From assembly GCF_017562075.2 (NCBI RefSeq), contig NC_054084.1:23586285-23650284 (forward strand): a DNA stretch of 64,000 bases, read 5' to 3'. Below are positions 1 through 11,900 of this stretch, piece by piece (within the stretch, counting starts at the first letter, position 1; every line of letters begins with the position of its first letter). Source of the DNA: Anopheles merus. Its lineage: Eukaryota > Arthropoda > Insecta > Diptera > Culicidae. Made by a program: the position numbers and the translations under genes. The notes beneath the pieces were generated by a model. The model saw only the letters and a list, made by a program, of their open reading frames with translations. It was not told the origin of the DNA and ran no database searches.

Positions 1-590
1 GGGGTCGACAGTCGGCTCGATAATGCGACGGTCGATGACACAAACACACTCGAAGACTGCATCTCGAATGGCACGCTTGCTGCATCGCAGATAAAACGGC
101 ACTGAAAGACTGCGAGGTTGCTTTTGCTGCCGGACATGAGCAGCAGCACCATCACCAACATCACCACCGTCACCACCATCACCACCAACAACAGCAGCTG
201 CACAATCCTAGTTGGCATAGTAGTACAAACGAACGTCACGAAGCGACCGTTTTCTCACTACCCTACCGCTATCGCAACATACGCTTCATTTTCGATCCTG
301 CCGGTGGTAACAATTTCGTGCAGCAGATTGATTTCCTTCGCTCCGAGCAGGAAGGGAACGAGTCGGACCGGGCACCGAGCGACGGCGGATCGAACCACGA
401 TCGCTCGCTGGAACTTCGTCACGCTGGATCTCTAAATTGTTCGTACGATTGCTTCATTCCACTGATGGGCGGCAGTGGGCGATGGTGTGCGGAGGGCAGC
501 GCTGAGCAGCAGCACGGCAACTACGATGGTATCTACAAACATTACAAGAAAACGTACGACATGTTCAGTTCGCTGCTGAAGTTTCTCTAA
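1..590 (+). pseudogene. CNPPD1-like cyclin, terminal exon, frameshifted copy
   Basis: This is the 3' part of the last exon of the cyclin-fold gene that is complete at 54084-55976; 1 corresponds to 55386. Frame 1 reads into an in-frame TGA at 103-105 because the A run at 93-96 has four A where the intact copy has five. After that point the frame shifts to +3 and the rest, through the stop at 588-590, matches the other copy with a few substitutions in and just after the histidine-rich tract. A single homopolymer change with everything else preserved suggests either a sequencing or assembly error, or a very young null allele. The upstream exons lie before the window. Confidence 0.85.
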
Positions 591-921
591 CGTCCCCGCC
601 CCCGGCGTCAAACACTGACCGCAGTAGGATAGACTAACACAACATGGCATGCGTAACTGGTATTCGTTTCGTTTAAAGGAACTTAAAATCATGAAATCAT
701 TCAATTGTGACTATTGGAGCCCCGCAGCAAGCAATTTCAAACCCCCAAAACCCCCAACAAAAAAGTGTACCTTTTTCATGCGTTCCATTCCTCGAGTTTT
801 ACAGCTAACATTGTTTCAAAAGCAGGACTAATGATATATTTTATATACATTGAATATGTGTACTGTAAATTGTGACATTTATCCATTTGTTTTAATTTAA
901 AAATTCGTTTAATGCTTTTGC

Positions 922-927
922 AATAAA
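922..927 (+). terminator. Poly(A) signal of the CNPPD1 copy
   Basis: AATAAA lies about 330 bp after the CNPPD1 stop codon and is conserved in the right copy at 56306-56311. Its use as the cleavage signal is inferred from position. Confidence 0.5.
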
Positions 928-965
928 TTTTATTATTGGACCACAATACATACAGAAAGGCGCGC

Positions 966-984
966 GTGTGTGTGTGTGTGTGTG
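966..984. repeat. (GT)n microsatellite
   Basis: An uninterrupted GT run follows CGCGC. The corresponding site in the right copy, near 56346-56362, is much shorter and interrupted, which marks the two copies as distinct alleles or paralogues. Confidence 0.9.
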
Positions 985-1149
985 AAATATACATCAGAAA
1001 GGTCCGAAAAAAAAGAACGAAAATCGGAAGAGGTTACAGGGCTACGCAAATAATTTTCAACGATCCCCTGTACTGTAAAGAGTAAGCCGAGAACAATGAT
1101 ATTGAAACTCAATTAAAATGAATTACTTGTGACAAGCCCTTAAGCGACC

Positions 1150-1432
1150 TAAAACCAAAACTAAACCCATACTGGTCCTGACACCAATACATTACCTTTT
1201 CTGGTTCGAGAACTGCACATGACCTAATGCCTTCAGGACTGGCACCTATGAACCGATGCAAGTCCAGGGCTCGACACTGAGTCCCAAACCGAACCCAGGA
1301 AGCGATACTGATCATACCGGTCCTCGAACTGTTCATGTACCCATACCTGCCCAGGAACCTATCATGAACACTTACTGGTCGTGGAGCCTATCATGACTCC
1401 ATACCGGTCCTGGAACCTAATATGAACTTATT
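1150..1432. repeat. Degenerate minisatellite, unit about 28-30 bp
   Basis: Diverged units resemble CCATACCGGTCCTGGAACC followed by a TATCATGAA-like spacer. A second block of the same type is at about 2340-2530, and both are repeated in the right copy (about 56540-56800 and 57500-57670). The two blocks flank the hAT-like element and the GAACG-rich segment. Confidence 0.7.
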
Positions 1433-1516
1433 TTATCTTTTTTTTTTGCATAACAACAGCTGTCTGTCAAGGCCTACCTGTACCCACTAGTGAAGTGGGC
1501 TTCATAGTCTATCCGG

Positions 1517-1886
1517 CAGTGATGGGTAAAGTTGGCAAAAAACCGGAGTCGACTCCGATCCGACTCCAATAAATTCGGAATCGACTCGGGAACGTAGGTT
1601 CGCCCTGCAATATTCGGAGTCGTCCGGAGTCGGTCTTCGAAACAAATGCACAAATGCGAGGTGCACGCGCAAAGGGAAAGACACAACGAAACGAAATGCC
1701 TGATCACAAGTACATTAAACCAAGTCCGATCGACTCTAGACGATGCCGAATGACTCCGATTCTTATCGACTTCGAACGATTTCGGCCGACTCCGACGACT
1801 CTGAACGACTCGGGGCGGCACTAGTGGTTCCATTTTGCCCGAGTCGGATCCGGAGTTGTGGGTGCGCTCCAGAAAGCATACTACTA
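1517..1886. mobile_element. hAT-like non-autonomous element with GGAGTCG satellite body
   Basis: The left end reads CAGTGATGGGTAAA. The right end, read on the minus strand, is TAGTAGTATGCTTTCTGGAG, which resembles the TAGTGATGTGCTATTTGGAG end of the element at 32949. The flanks CTATCCGG (1509-1516) and CTATTCGG (1887-1894) match in 7 of 8 positions, fitting an 8-bp target duplication. The interior is mostly GGAGTCG and CGACTCC repeats and the subterminal GTGGTTCCATTTTGCC. There is no transposase. Confidence 0.7.
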
Positions 1887-3948
1887 CTATTCGGGGCTTG
1901 AACTAGGCTTGGGCCATTCGGTTCATTTCCATGAACGTGAACGAACTAGTTCTTTCATTTACATGGACTGAACGTGAATCGCGATTCATTCGTCCATTTC
2001 AGTGTATGATAATATGTTAAATGGTTTCATTTCGCAAGAAGAATCACTTTATTAGATCTTGATTTTTTTTTGGCAGACCAGGCCTATCTTAATTTCGACG
2101 AGTAGGACAAATAGATTTGTGAATGATCTGGTCTTACGGTTAACGTTCATATTTCAATTGGATGAGATGAACGACCTGGCGTACTAAAACTTTTCGACGG
2201 GTAGGACGTTCCTTTCATGACCAGCTCAGTACATTTTTGTTTTATAAAGAATCGATGAACGAAGATTAGAGGAACGTAGGTCGTTTGTTCTTTAGGATAA
2301 ATTGAATGAAACGACGACTGTACCACCAGACCGCGCCATTTTCAACTTATACCGGTCCTGAAACCGATACTGAATGCATACCGGACTTGGAAACTGACAC
2401 TGAACCCACACCGGCCCTCAAAACTACTCATGAATCCGTATCAGTCCTGGAACTGAAAGTAAACCCATAACGGACCTGGAACTGATGGTGAACTTGGAAT
2501 CGATCATGAACCCATACTGACCCAGGTATAGCTCCCAACATCAGTTATTTCCAAGACTGGTATCTGGAACTGTTCCGGATTCGGATTCGGAATGATATTT
2601 GGACCGGGTTCGGGTATGTATCCGATACAATTCGTACGAAATTTAGTAGAAGAATTTGTATAGCGAGAATCGTCAAAAAAAAACAACAACAACAACAATT
2701 GTCCATAAAAACCAATATCACAGAAACGACAGAATCGCCAAATCGTAAGGTTGAATATGATAATGAAGTTACTGTTTATTTTGGTACACATTTCGGTTTT
2801 CAATATTTGCTGTTTTCTCTATTGCTGTTCGGCGATTGTTGTATTGTTTTATCGCATTTGTCGTGTTCGTGTACGCGTATGCAATCGAGTGTCGAGGACA
2901 CCAGAGAGCGATACAGAGAGATATAGAGACAGTGTGTGTGTGTGTGTATTTTGAATACTTTAATATCCTACTATATATCTATATATTATCCGGTGTGCGT
3001 GTATGCCGAGACTGTGTTGTAATCTCATTGTTGTTTTGATTTGAGCATCGGTTTGACCATCGTTCCCCCTCGCTGAACTCTACTAACTGGAAGATCTAGC
3101 CGAAAGCATTACATATTTCACAAGCAATCGCTCTCTTGGAGATGGAAATACGGTATTAGAACGGGATTATTTTCTAGACTATACTTGTTTTCATTCAACT
3201 CACTAGGCTCCGCGATTCCGGTTCCTGGCGCAGTTTACAGCATAATTCAAAATTGTCAATTTGTTTTGCTTGCTATAATAGCTAGAATACAGAGTGTTCT
3301 GTCTGTCTATCTGTCTGTGTCTGTGTGTTTACTGTTACGTTATGTATGCTGCAAATGCATTGTGCATCATGGTGTGGTTTATTAGGTTAAGTCCTCCTGA
3401 TTTGTTTGGGGCAGGATCTAACCCTTCATACGCTATATATAAGTTAATCGACAGTACGTAGTAGTAGGTTGAAAGACGACGTAGGGACAACAGTATCCAG
3501 GTGGCGCTGTGCGGCTAGAAAATTGACCCATTATGCTTAGGTACTGTGCAGGTGGCTGCACTTGCCCAACCCCCTTCTTTTAGTAGTTAGTGAGTTAGTG
3601 GTAGCTGCCCATTTTTTTTGTCTGCTTGCTTGCTTGCTTGCCGACGAAAGGCCAGCCAGAAGGAGGAAGGATGATAGAAAAATAGTTTCATTTTCTTAAG
3701 CAATTCAACGATATACTATAGCTTTAGTTTTTTTTGTTATTCTTCCTCTTCTTCTTCTTCTTCGAATAATTAGTAGATAGGTAAAGGTGTAAGGCCGAGG
3801 TGTAGGTTTTGGGGTAGTAGAAATATCATGTTTAGAATATTATTGTGCTTAACATGGAGGGATTTACATGGAGCATTCGGGGGCGCGTCGCCTTTTCCGA
3901 CAGCTCCTTCTTTTGCTTAGTCAAAAATATCCGCGCGCTGAATAGGGA

Positions 3949-3949
<1 letters not shown>

Positions 3950-3979
<30 letters not shown>
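3950..3979. repeat. (GT)n microsatellite, length-variable between copies
   Basis: About 15 GT units here against about 8 at 59097-59112 in the right copy. It lies in the CNPPD1-TMEM65 intergenic region. Confidence 0.9.
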
Positions 3980-3980
<1 letters not shown>

Positions 3981-4461
3981 AAGAACTTGGTTCCGAATCG
4001 TTTTGTTTCGTAAGGTGTTTTTTTTTGTTGGCAATAAGGAAGGCAACAGGGCAAAAAGGAAACATAAAATGGAACAAGAAACTTGCTTTCTACTCCGCGC
4101 AGGCCAAAAAAAAGGTGTGAATGGAATCTCGGTCACTTGGTATATGCTTAAACCATGCTGCTTATTACCGCGTGGCACAAAACACAAAACACAAAAAAAA
4201 AAACAATGCAAAGCGAAACGTTTGCCAATGTGCCAACTCATTCTTACGGGTTTAGTGAAAGTTTTTCCGCGAAAGCGTTTCACCTTAGTGTGCCACAGGA
4301 GGGCGGCGGCGGCGGCGCAGCATGTGTGGTAAGTAAATACTTGTATGCGAAATTAATGAGGTATATTGTAATCTATTGCTTACCGCAAAATGGCGCAAAG
4401 AGAATAATTTTCGTAAGCTTTCATTTACACCAACGAACACGATGATTATATCTGCTTTCAC

Positions 4462-4515
4462 TATGCTATTACTATTACTACCACTACTACCACTACTACT
4501 ACTACTACTACTACT
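4462..4515. repeat. Imperfect TAC/TAT trinucleotide repeat
   Basis: A run of ACTACTACT-type units with a few substitutions, shorter in the right copy around 59595-59645. Confidence 0.8.
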
Positions 4516-5883
4516 GCTAGTACATACTTGAGAAATTGGTCACGGATTTAGCGGAAAGCTAATACCAATGTGTTTAAATACCTCTAATCGCTAATAAAAA
4601 GTATTCCTGCATCTTTTTTTGTTCTTAAATGGACCCAATTACACTACACTGCACTCTCGCCTACATACTCCTAAGTGACATTAATAATTTGTTTAATAGC
4701 ATTTTTTTTGTTTTCGAAGTAATTTCTCAACCTCGTTAATAAACCATCATCTCACCTATTAAAGTCGTCGCCGAATTGGGAAGAAAGTGGATAGTTTTAC
4801 TCTTTAAATCGCAATCAATCGCAAGCAACGAAACTCGTTCTCGTGTTCGAATAGCGCTTAAACTAAGCCTGATGCTACTAGAGTGGGTCACGGCCGGCTG
4901 GTTGGTGTTGTGTCATCGAATTCTTAATTCGTCTATTAGTATAGTTCACCCGAGCACGACGTGTACGTGTACTACGCTCATCCCGAGCCGAGGAGTAATA
5001 TCGTTTGTTGCGTGTTTTTTTTTGTTTCCTCTATTGCGTCGACAGTAACACATTATATAGATAGGGACTAGTTTGACTAGTCATTCCGCTACTAGTAGGT
5101 AACAGGTTTGCCTAGAACATTAATCATTAACAAAGTTTGCTGCTCCTTCCCCCTTCTCTTAACGATACTAATCTGAAACACAATCGTAACACAGTAACCG
5201 AAACACAAGCACGTTGCACTAAGTCGTATTGTTTTCTCTCAAACAGTACACAGGAAAGCGTTTGTGGGCTGTTGCGTTGAGAGTGGTGGTTAATAAATAT
5301 AGCATTAGCAATAACACAGTAGCACCAATGGTGTGCAGTGGGCTAATCGAATAACTCCTCTATCCTTATGCAAATTATCTCCCAGAGAGGAACGATGGAA
5401 CGATAAATCCTATACCACTGATCCGCGATACGCATCACATCGCACGTCGTTTCGGGGGGGCCGCGAAGCGTGTCGTGTGTCTCGGGTAGTACTGGATTCG
5501 ATCAACTGATAATATTTACATATTCCTACACCACCCAGCCATGGCTCCCTGGGGGAGGGTATCACCGCCAATCTATCCTCTCTCATCGAGCTCGATGCTC
5601 TATCATCGTTCGTTTCGTTGGTCGGTAAAATGCCCGAAGCGATTTCGAAATTTCAAACAAACGGTCGTTATCGATCAATCAACGTAAAATATGAACCGCG
5701 CTAGAGGGGATGGGTCGGAACGAGCTGGAAGGTTTCTAATTTAAATTTCCGATTGCGTTGCTCCACACGTGGTGAAGCGCCACCGTAAATTGACCGTAAA
5801 CCACAGAATGTCTGCCTCCCCGACAACAACACACAGCAACAGCAGCAGCTCAAATTCAGTACCTTTTACACACTAACGGAGGC

Positions 5884-5917
5884 TTATTTCACGGCAACAA
5901 TGTTCGCAACACCATCC

Positions 5918-5948
<31 letters not shown>

Positions 5949-8900
5949 CAGTCGCACTTGCTTCCGACGGCTTGTTCTTATCCTTGTCCTTTTCCTTCTC
6001 CTTATCCTCCTTCATGAATAATAGAGGGCACATTCCCAGCAGACATCCGATGGTAATACCCAGCACTCGTCCCTAGAGCACAACATTGTGTATTTGTGTG
6101 CGGGGTTTTACACGCAGTAGGCGCCGGGTGTGTGTGTGTGTGTGGTGGAAAGAATAACAAAAAAAGAAAGAAATGTTAAAATGAATTCGCCTCCGCTTGA
6201 GAAATGTAAAAATGGGGCTGGTTTGGGGCACGAAACGCACCAACAGAAAGGTATTGGCGCAATGTATTTTGAAATTAAAATACCAATGCTATTCGGGACG
6301 GGATAGTGAGGTGTGAAAATATTTCATGCCCATAAATTATTCCATTGACGTACTCGCCGAGCGAACTCGTGGCCATTTCGACGCTCGAGTGCTTTCAGCC
6401 GCAACGCACACAAAACAAAAAATCCCCGCTCATTCCAGCACCAAAGCTTACCAAATTGGCCGCCCTTCGGCTGGCTTTCATCTCCAGCTGGATCGGCGAC
6501 ATCTTCGGCGGCTTCACGCCACTCATTTCGGCCAGCTTCTCCACGTAGAAGGCGGACCCGATGCCGATTACGTCGCTGATGGTGTTCCCCAGTGCTGCCG
6601 CCGCCATCGTCGATATGCACATGAACAGCCCGAGCGTGTGCTCGATGTAGTCGCCCTGGAAATGGCACGAAACGAAAGCGGGAATTAAATGTATACGGAT
6701 ACACCTTTTGGAATCCGAGAGTTGTACGACCAAATGGCAAGCAATAGCAACGAGCAAGTGTCCGTAAACGACTGCTACTCGATGGGCAAAAAGGGTGTGC
6801 TGCTGTGCTTACTAGTGATGGGAAAAATAAAGTGTTTGTCGGAATCGATTCCGGCTAACTGCGAAGTTTTCTAGAATCGATTCCGGATAGTAGGTTCGAT
6901 ATCGATTTCGGAATCGGCTCCTGAAACGGAATCGGCTCTGGAATCGAAATCAATTCCGGAATCAGAATCGGTTCCGGATTCGGAATCGGGTTTGGAATTG
7001 GAATCGGTTCCGGAACCGGAATCGATTTCGGAATCGGAATCGGTTTTGGAATCGGAATCGGTTTCGGAGTCGAAATCAGCTCCGGAATCGGAATTGGCTC
7101 CGAAATTAGAATAGGCCTCGAAGCGGAGCCGCTTTCGGCATCTCCATAAGAGAAGGCATTTGGGTCCAATGATGATCCTTATGGTCTATGATGGTCCGTC
7201 CGTATTGATAGCCGCAAAGAATCAAAATTTACTTGTAAATGATCCATTCTCATGGAGATTGCCGGACTGATTTTGCTTCTGAAATTTCTTATTGCAATTC
7301 AAAAACTGATTCTCATTCCGGAGCTAATTCCTTTGCTGGAAACAATCCTGATTCCGTTACCGGGGCAAATTGCGATTCTCATATCGATTCCGATTAGGGA
7401 GCTGATTCGAATCGCGGAATCGATTCCGGAACTGACTCCGGAATCGACTACGAAATCGACTGGGGAATCGGCTCCGGAATCGATTCCAGCAGCGGAATCG
7501 GATCCGGAATGGATTCCGAACACGACATCGGGTAGGACCGATTCCGAGCTTCCACCACTAGTGCTTACCGCAATGATCATGGTAAAGTTGTCAAGGAAAC
7601 CAAATCCAATGAATGGGAGGGCGTTCACCAATCCAACTGTAATTAAAACAAAACATAAACAAAGTGAGTTAAGGAATTAATTGTATTAAACCATTGCCAG
7701 ACAATTATTGAAAGGACTAGCTTTGTTTTGTAATAAAATATATGCTTACAGCGTTTTCCAAATCAGTTTCGAATGAAAACATTGTTATTCACCGCATCCA
7801 AGATGTTTTTCAACAGAGCTGCTTTATTCGTTTCAAAATGAAAGTTCAGTTTCAACGCATGATTTTCAACGCATAACAAAGAACTGTCACACTCAAGCCA
7901 GCTTGAGTCGTGTTGAAAATCATGCTGTAGATTTTAAAATTATTATGATGGAAATTAAATGTCAGATCGATGCGGAACATCATTTTGCATGCGGTGAATA
8001 ACAATATTTACATTCGCATTTAATATTTACATACATTGCTGACTTGGAAAACCCTGTAATGTTTTTTTTTTTGTTAACAAGAACTGTCTATTAATTCCAA
8101 CTTAACCTTTTACGACATCGCGCATTTGCAAAGGTCCCCATCAAACACCCGATCCGTTAAAGCATGATAAAATATGCAAAGTACGGGGTATGTACTAAAT
8201 CAATTAATGAGTAACTAATTGGCGTGTCCCAACATGTCAAACGTGTTCCGAAGAACCCGCCGCTCCTCTCCACCTTTTGATACACACCCCACAATCTCAC
8301 AAATCACAACCCAACCGACAACGACGACGAAGGCACGGTGGTAATGCACGTCATTAAAACTTTAAACACTTTTCCAAACTTAACCAGTTTGCACCGTTGT
8401 TTGGTGAAGGAGTGGTGATGGGTGGGGTCGCTGGGCGACATTTTGCACCCCATTCGCCAACGCGAAACGTTGCTCTCCCCGGGCAGCAGTATCTCATTAG
8501 CGAAGGACAACGAAAACGGCTCCATTCTTTTGAGCGAGAGCTTTCCTTTTTGTGCAAAACAAAAACCTTTTCCTTTGAAAGTTTATGCATGTTTTTTTTT
8601 TGGTTACTGTTACTGCTTTTGCTGTGCGCTATTGATGTTTGTCTCCAGCACGTTAAACTCCAATCTTGAGAAGTAAAGAGATTGTGCATAATTTCATAAA
8701 CCTCCGCCGGTGGGAATGGTTTTGGGATTTTGTTATCTTTTCAAATGATGAAATAACTTAAAACGAACCTTACTTGAACTTCCCTTTTCTTGGGGGGGGG
8801 GGGGGGGGGGGGAGCAGTCTAAGAGATGTTGACCTCGCCTAAGTTTTGTGGGGTTTGGCTTAAATGTAGAAAGAAAAGGTGCATTTATGGCACCGCAAAG

Positions 8901-11900
8901 CTGTTAAATATTATGCTTTGTCCGGAAATTGCCCTCCCCGGCGGCAAAATGGCCCCACAAACCGCAGAATCATGATGATAGATCCCTTCAGCCTCGGCCT
9001 TCCCTTCCCCTTACAGAGGGAGAGTGGTCCACTGATTTCCGGGATAATACAGCTGTATTCGGAAACGCCCCAAGAGTTCTCGGGCGGTTAAAAGTTAACG
9101 AACGCCCACCTCAACAAAACGTTAAATTTCTATCTCTATCTGCCCTTTGATACTCTACTGTGTGCCTGTGTGGGTGAGTTTATGGTTTTTTTCCTTATTC
9201 TTCTTCTTCTCTTGCCTACCGTATTATGTTACAATGCTGCGGGGAAGGCGCTCAGGCTAGCCCCCTTTTTTACCGGGACCAAACAAAAGTTACTTTAACC
9301 TTTCCGCAACCTTGCAACTCCCGGAATACGCGCTTCCGGTTTCCTATATCCCGAGGATAGCAAAAAAAAAAGGGTATACTACAATGCAGTGAACCACAAA
9401 CTCGCTCGCCCGCCCGCCCGCCCTAAATCAATTCGAAAAGCGTAAACAGTTTGGCAACTGTTGCTTCGTGCCGCCTGTAACCTGTAGCCACAGTCAATTT
9501 GGTTTGAATAATAACGGAAGGCGGCTGTCGTCGTCTCGCATCAAGAAAAATCGATACGAAAATCCGCACCCAGCTGGAAAAGGCAACACAGAGCGAAGGG
9601 GGACGCTGTGTTTTAGCTGTGTTAGATATGTGCCCGTTCAATCACGGGCTTCAATTAGTGGATGATTCATTTACTGCTCTCAATCAACGGGATTGCACCC
9701 CGTTTTCCATATCCGTTCTGTGCCGGCCGAGCGGTCCTTAACGAATGATATGCTTCTTCCATTGCTGTCCTTCTTCGCTAAGCTCATCAAGTAGCTGCCA
9801 CTGCCATACTCACACACACACATGGTGCAAGGTAGCTCACTCCTTTTACTGAATCAACAATTCTATTCCCTGTCTGTCGACTACTTGTACCACTACTAGA
9901 ACCATAGCAAAGCTGACTTTTTTTTCTCCTGCTTATTTCCACCCACTTGCCATCTCGAGTGGAGGAAAGCGAGCCCTTTTCAGACGACGAGTACGCCAAA
10001 ACGCAGAGCCGCGTGGCAAACACGCGCCGTGCAAGTGGATGTAGGTGGAAAAGATTTATCAAACGCCACTACGCCTCGGCTCTGCTCTCGTTCCCAGCAT
10101 AGGTGTAAGTGAAAGGGCCGCATGCACACAGGGGGGGGGGGGGGGGGGGTCGACAAATGGTGCACCTTACTACACGCAGTGCGACATATGGAGCAGTTCG
10201 GAAAAAAAACTGATACGGCACGACAGAACTACCGGGGTGGGAATTGGACGCGAGCGCGTTTCGCCATCAGTTGAATAAAGGGATAATCCTTTGCGAAAGC
10301 GTGTGTGTGTGTGTGTGTGCAAGCTACCACTACTGGCAATTGCAGAAGTGTTATTTCAAACGGGTTTAATGCTACCATTCCATTCATTCCAGCGTTGCTT
10401 CGTGTTGTTGGTTTCAATTAAAGTTTCAGTCGGATTGCTCTGTTCGTTTCGTTTACATTTCGTGCGCTGCAATTAAAACAAACATTCAGTGGGCTAATGA
10501 TACTTGAAACTTGGTTCATTTTCAATAATTGTCGGTAAAATAGGAATATTCTATAACTCAAACTCTCTTTGTCTATGCATGTTAGCCAAAATGAGTTTAA
10601 ACCCCGATGCTTATCACAAAAATTGAAGCGCACAGAGCAAACTTGTACAAGAAAAAAGAGCTTCAAAACTAATAAAAACCAACCGTCTATCTAACGTGCA
10701 CCGGCTCCAGATAACAGCTACAGCTCGAGCAGCACGCCCCACACTGGCATGGCAATGAAATCACAATGCTTTTGTGGCGTCTCTTCCTTTTAGCTGTCAA
10801 GCACCGGCAACAGAACGCAGATGCCAGGGACAGTTTCTTCTCCGCACACACACACAATAACGAGTTTCTCTCCCCGGGGTTGCAATAAAAGCTGAAGCTG
10901 AATAACAATTATTGCTCCATTCTTTCGTCAAGCAATGCAACGGGGGCCGAAAAGGTGACAGATTGTGCAAAAGCAGCAGCACCGGAGCCCCATCTATCTT
11001 CATGTCGCTCCTCTACTAAAGCAATTTGCCAACTGTTTTCATCGTTTTCGTTTCGTCACTTGACAGCAGGTAACGATTTTTGTTGTTGTTGTTGCTGTTG
11101 TGTTAAAGTGTTTAAGTTTTCACATTAAATTCCCGCTCCTTCTTTACGAGACTTCGGCTGTAATATTAAATGGTTTCCGTGAAAATTCATGCTTCAAGCT
11201 GAAAAGTACCATGCGTCTCCATTAGTGTGTGTGTGTGGAGAGAGAGAAAACGGTTCAACAAATTCGGTTACTTACGTTTCATGAGGTCCGAAGTCGGTGG
11301 TACTGGCACTGTTTCGGCTGGCATGTGGAGTAAGCAAACAAAAAGGATCGATTAGTATTAGAGGAAAGCAAAAAATTACAACAATAATTGCACCAAAAGT
11401 GTGGCCACCATCACCTATCTCCATCACCACATTGCAGTGTCTTCTCAGGTTCTTTTTTTTCGGCACTAAAGCATAGCTCTTCTAATGCTTCTACGGATTT
11501 ACAAGACGATGTTTTACTTCGTATATAGGAAACACAACACAAGCAAAGATGAAGGTGGGGTAACAAGAGCATGCAAAGATGAGAAGGGAAGCAAGCTTGT
11601 TGTGCCTGAGCAAGTAGAGAGAGAAAGACAGAGGCCAGAATTTAATTCGTTTCATGCATAATTTAACATCAAAAGCCAGTCCACTCACTGCTCGATAGGA
11701 GCATGGAGGAGGAAAGCGTAACAAAAAAAAGAAAGAAAATATAATAAAACATTAAATTAAATCATTCGCAACCAGACATTCGGGGTTGTTCACTGCCATG
11801 TTTTGTACAAGCGGCTCGAGGGAAACTCTCCTGTGCTTAGTTGGACACAGCGCGTTTCAGCCTTATCGTTTTGAGTGTTTTGTTGTGGAGTTTGTGTTGC

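Larger units (their letters stand above)
591..5883. other. CNPPD1-TMEM65 convergent intergenic region, left copy
   Basis: No coding gene was recognised. A poly(A) signal AATAAA at 922-927 probably ends the CNPPD1 transcript. The region contains a (GT)n run at 966-984, degenerate minisatellites at about 1150-1432 and 2340-2530, a hAT-like element at 1517-1886, GAACG-rich repeated sequence at about 1915-2340, (GT)n at 3950-3979 and a TAC-type repeat at 4462-4515. The part from about 2.7 to 5.9 kb is nearly identical in the right copy and may include a long TMEM65 3' UTR on the minus strand. Confidence 0.6.
1..8819 (+). repeat. Left copy of an 8.6-8.8 kb direct duplication (pairs with 55386-64000)
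   Basis: Position 1 aligns with 55386 and position 8819 with 64000, same orientation, essentially without interruption. The segment holds the CNPPD1 3' exon, the CNPPD1-TMEM65 intergenic region and TMEM65 exons 4-6. It is about 204 bp longer than the right copy, mostly because the right copy has lost 236 bp (present here at 1777-2012). Other differences are a 4-A versus 5-A run in CNPPD1, (GT)n lengths, three alanine codons in TMEM65, 48 bp of satellite, and the inner part of a MITE. Both copies run off the window, so the true repeat boundaries are unseen. Uncollapsed haplotypes or a tandem duplication would both fit. Confidence 0.97.
7637..11275 (-). other. TMEM65 intron 3 (3.6 kb)
   Basis: It contains a TA-flanked MITE at 7749-8056, a 21-base G run at 8792-8812, a 19-base G run near 10131-10149 and short (GT)n runs. 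I saw no additional conserved exon on either strand. The duplicated segment ends, within this window, inside this intron at 8819. Confidence 0.7.

Noticed and set aside
118..435. Open frame in CNPPD1 copy with Thr/Ile-rich translation (also 55504-55821)
   Set aside because: It is a shifted-frame shadow of the histidine-rich tract of the CNPPD1 last exon.
6326..6688. Plus-strand and alternative minus-strand frames of 120-138 codons across TMEM65 exon 5
   Set aside because: They are shadows; the frame encoding GDYIEHTLG and STMAAAALGN is the one that matches TMEM65 and splices in phase.
6855..7680. Long open frames on both strands rich in Pro, Glu, Ile and Ser (also at 51777-52489, 62004-62877, 33028-33693)
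   Set aside because: They are translations of the 6-bp-based satellite bodies of hAT-like elements, open in several frames at once, and not genes.
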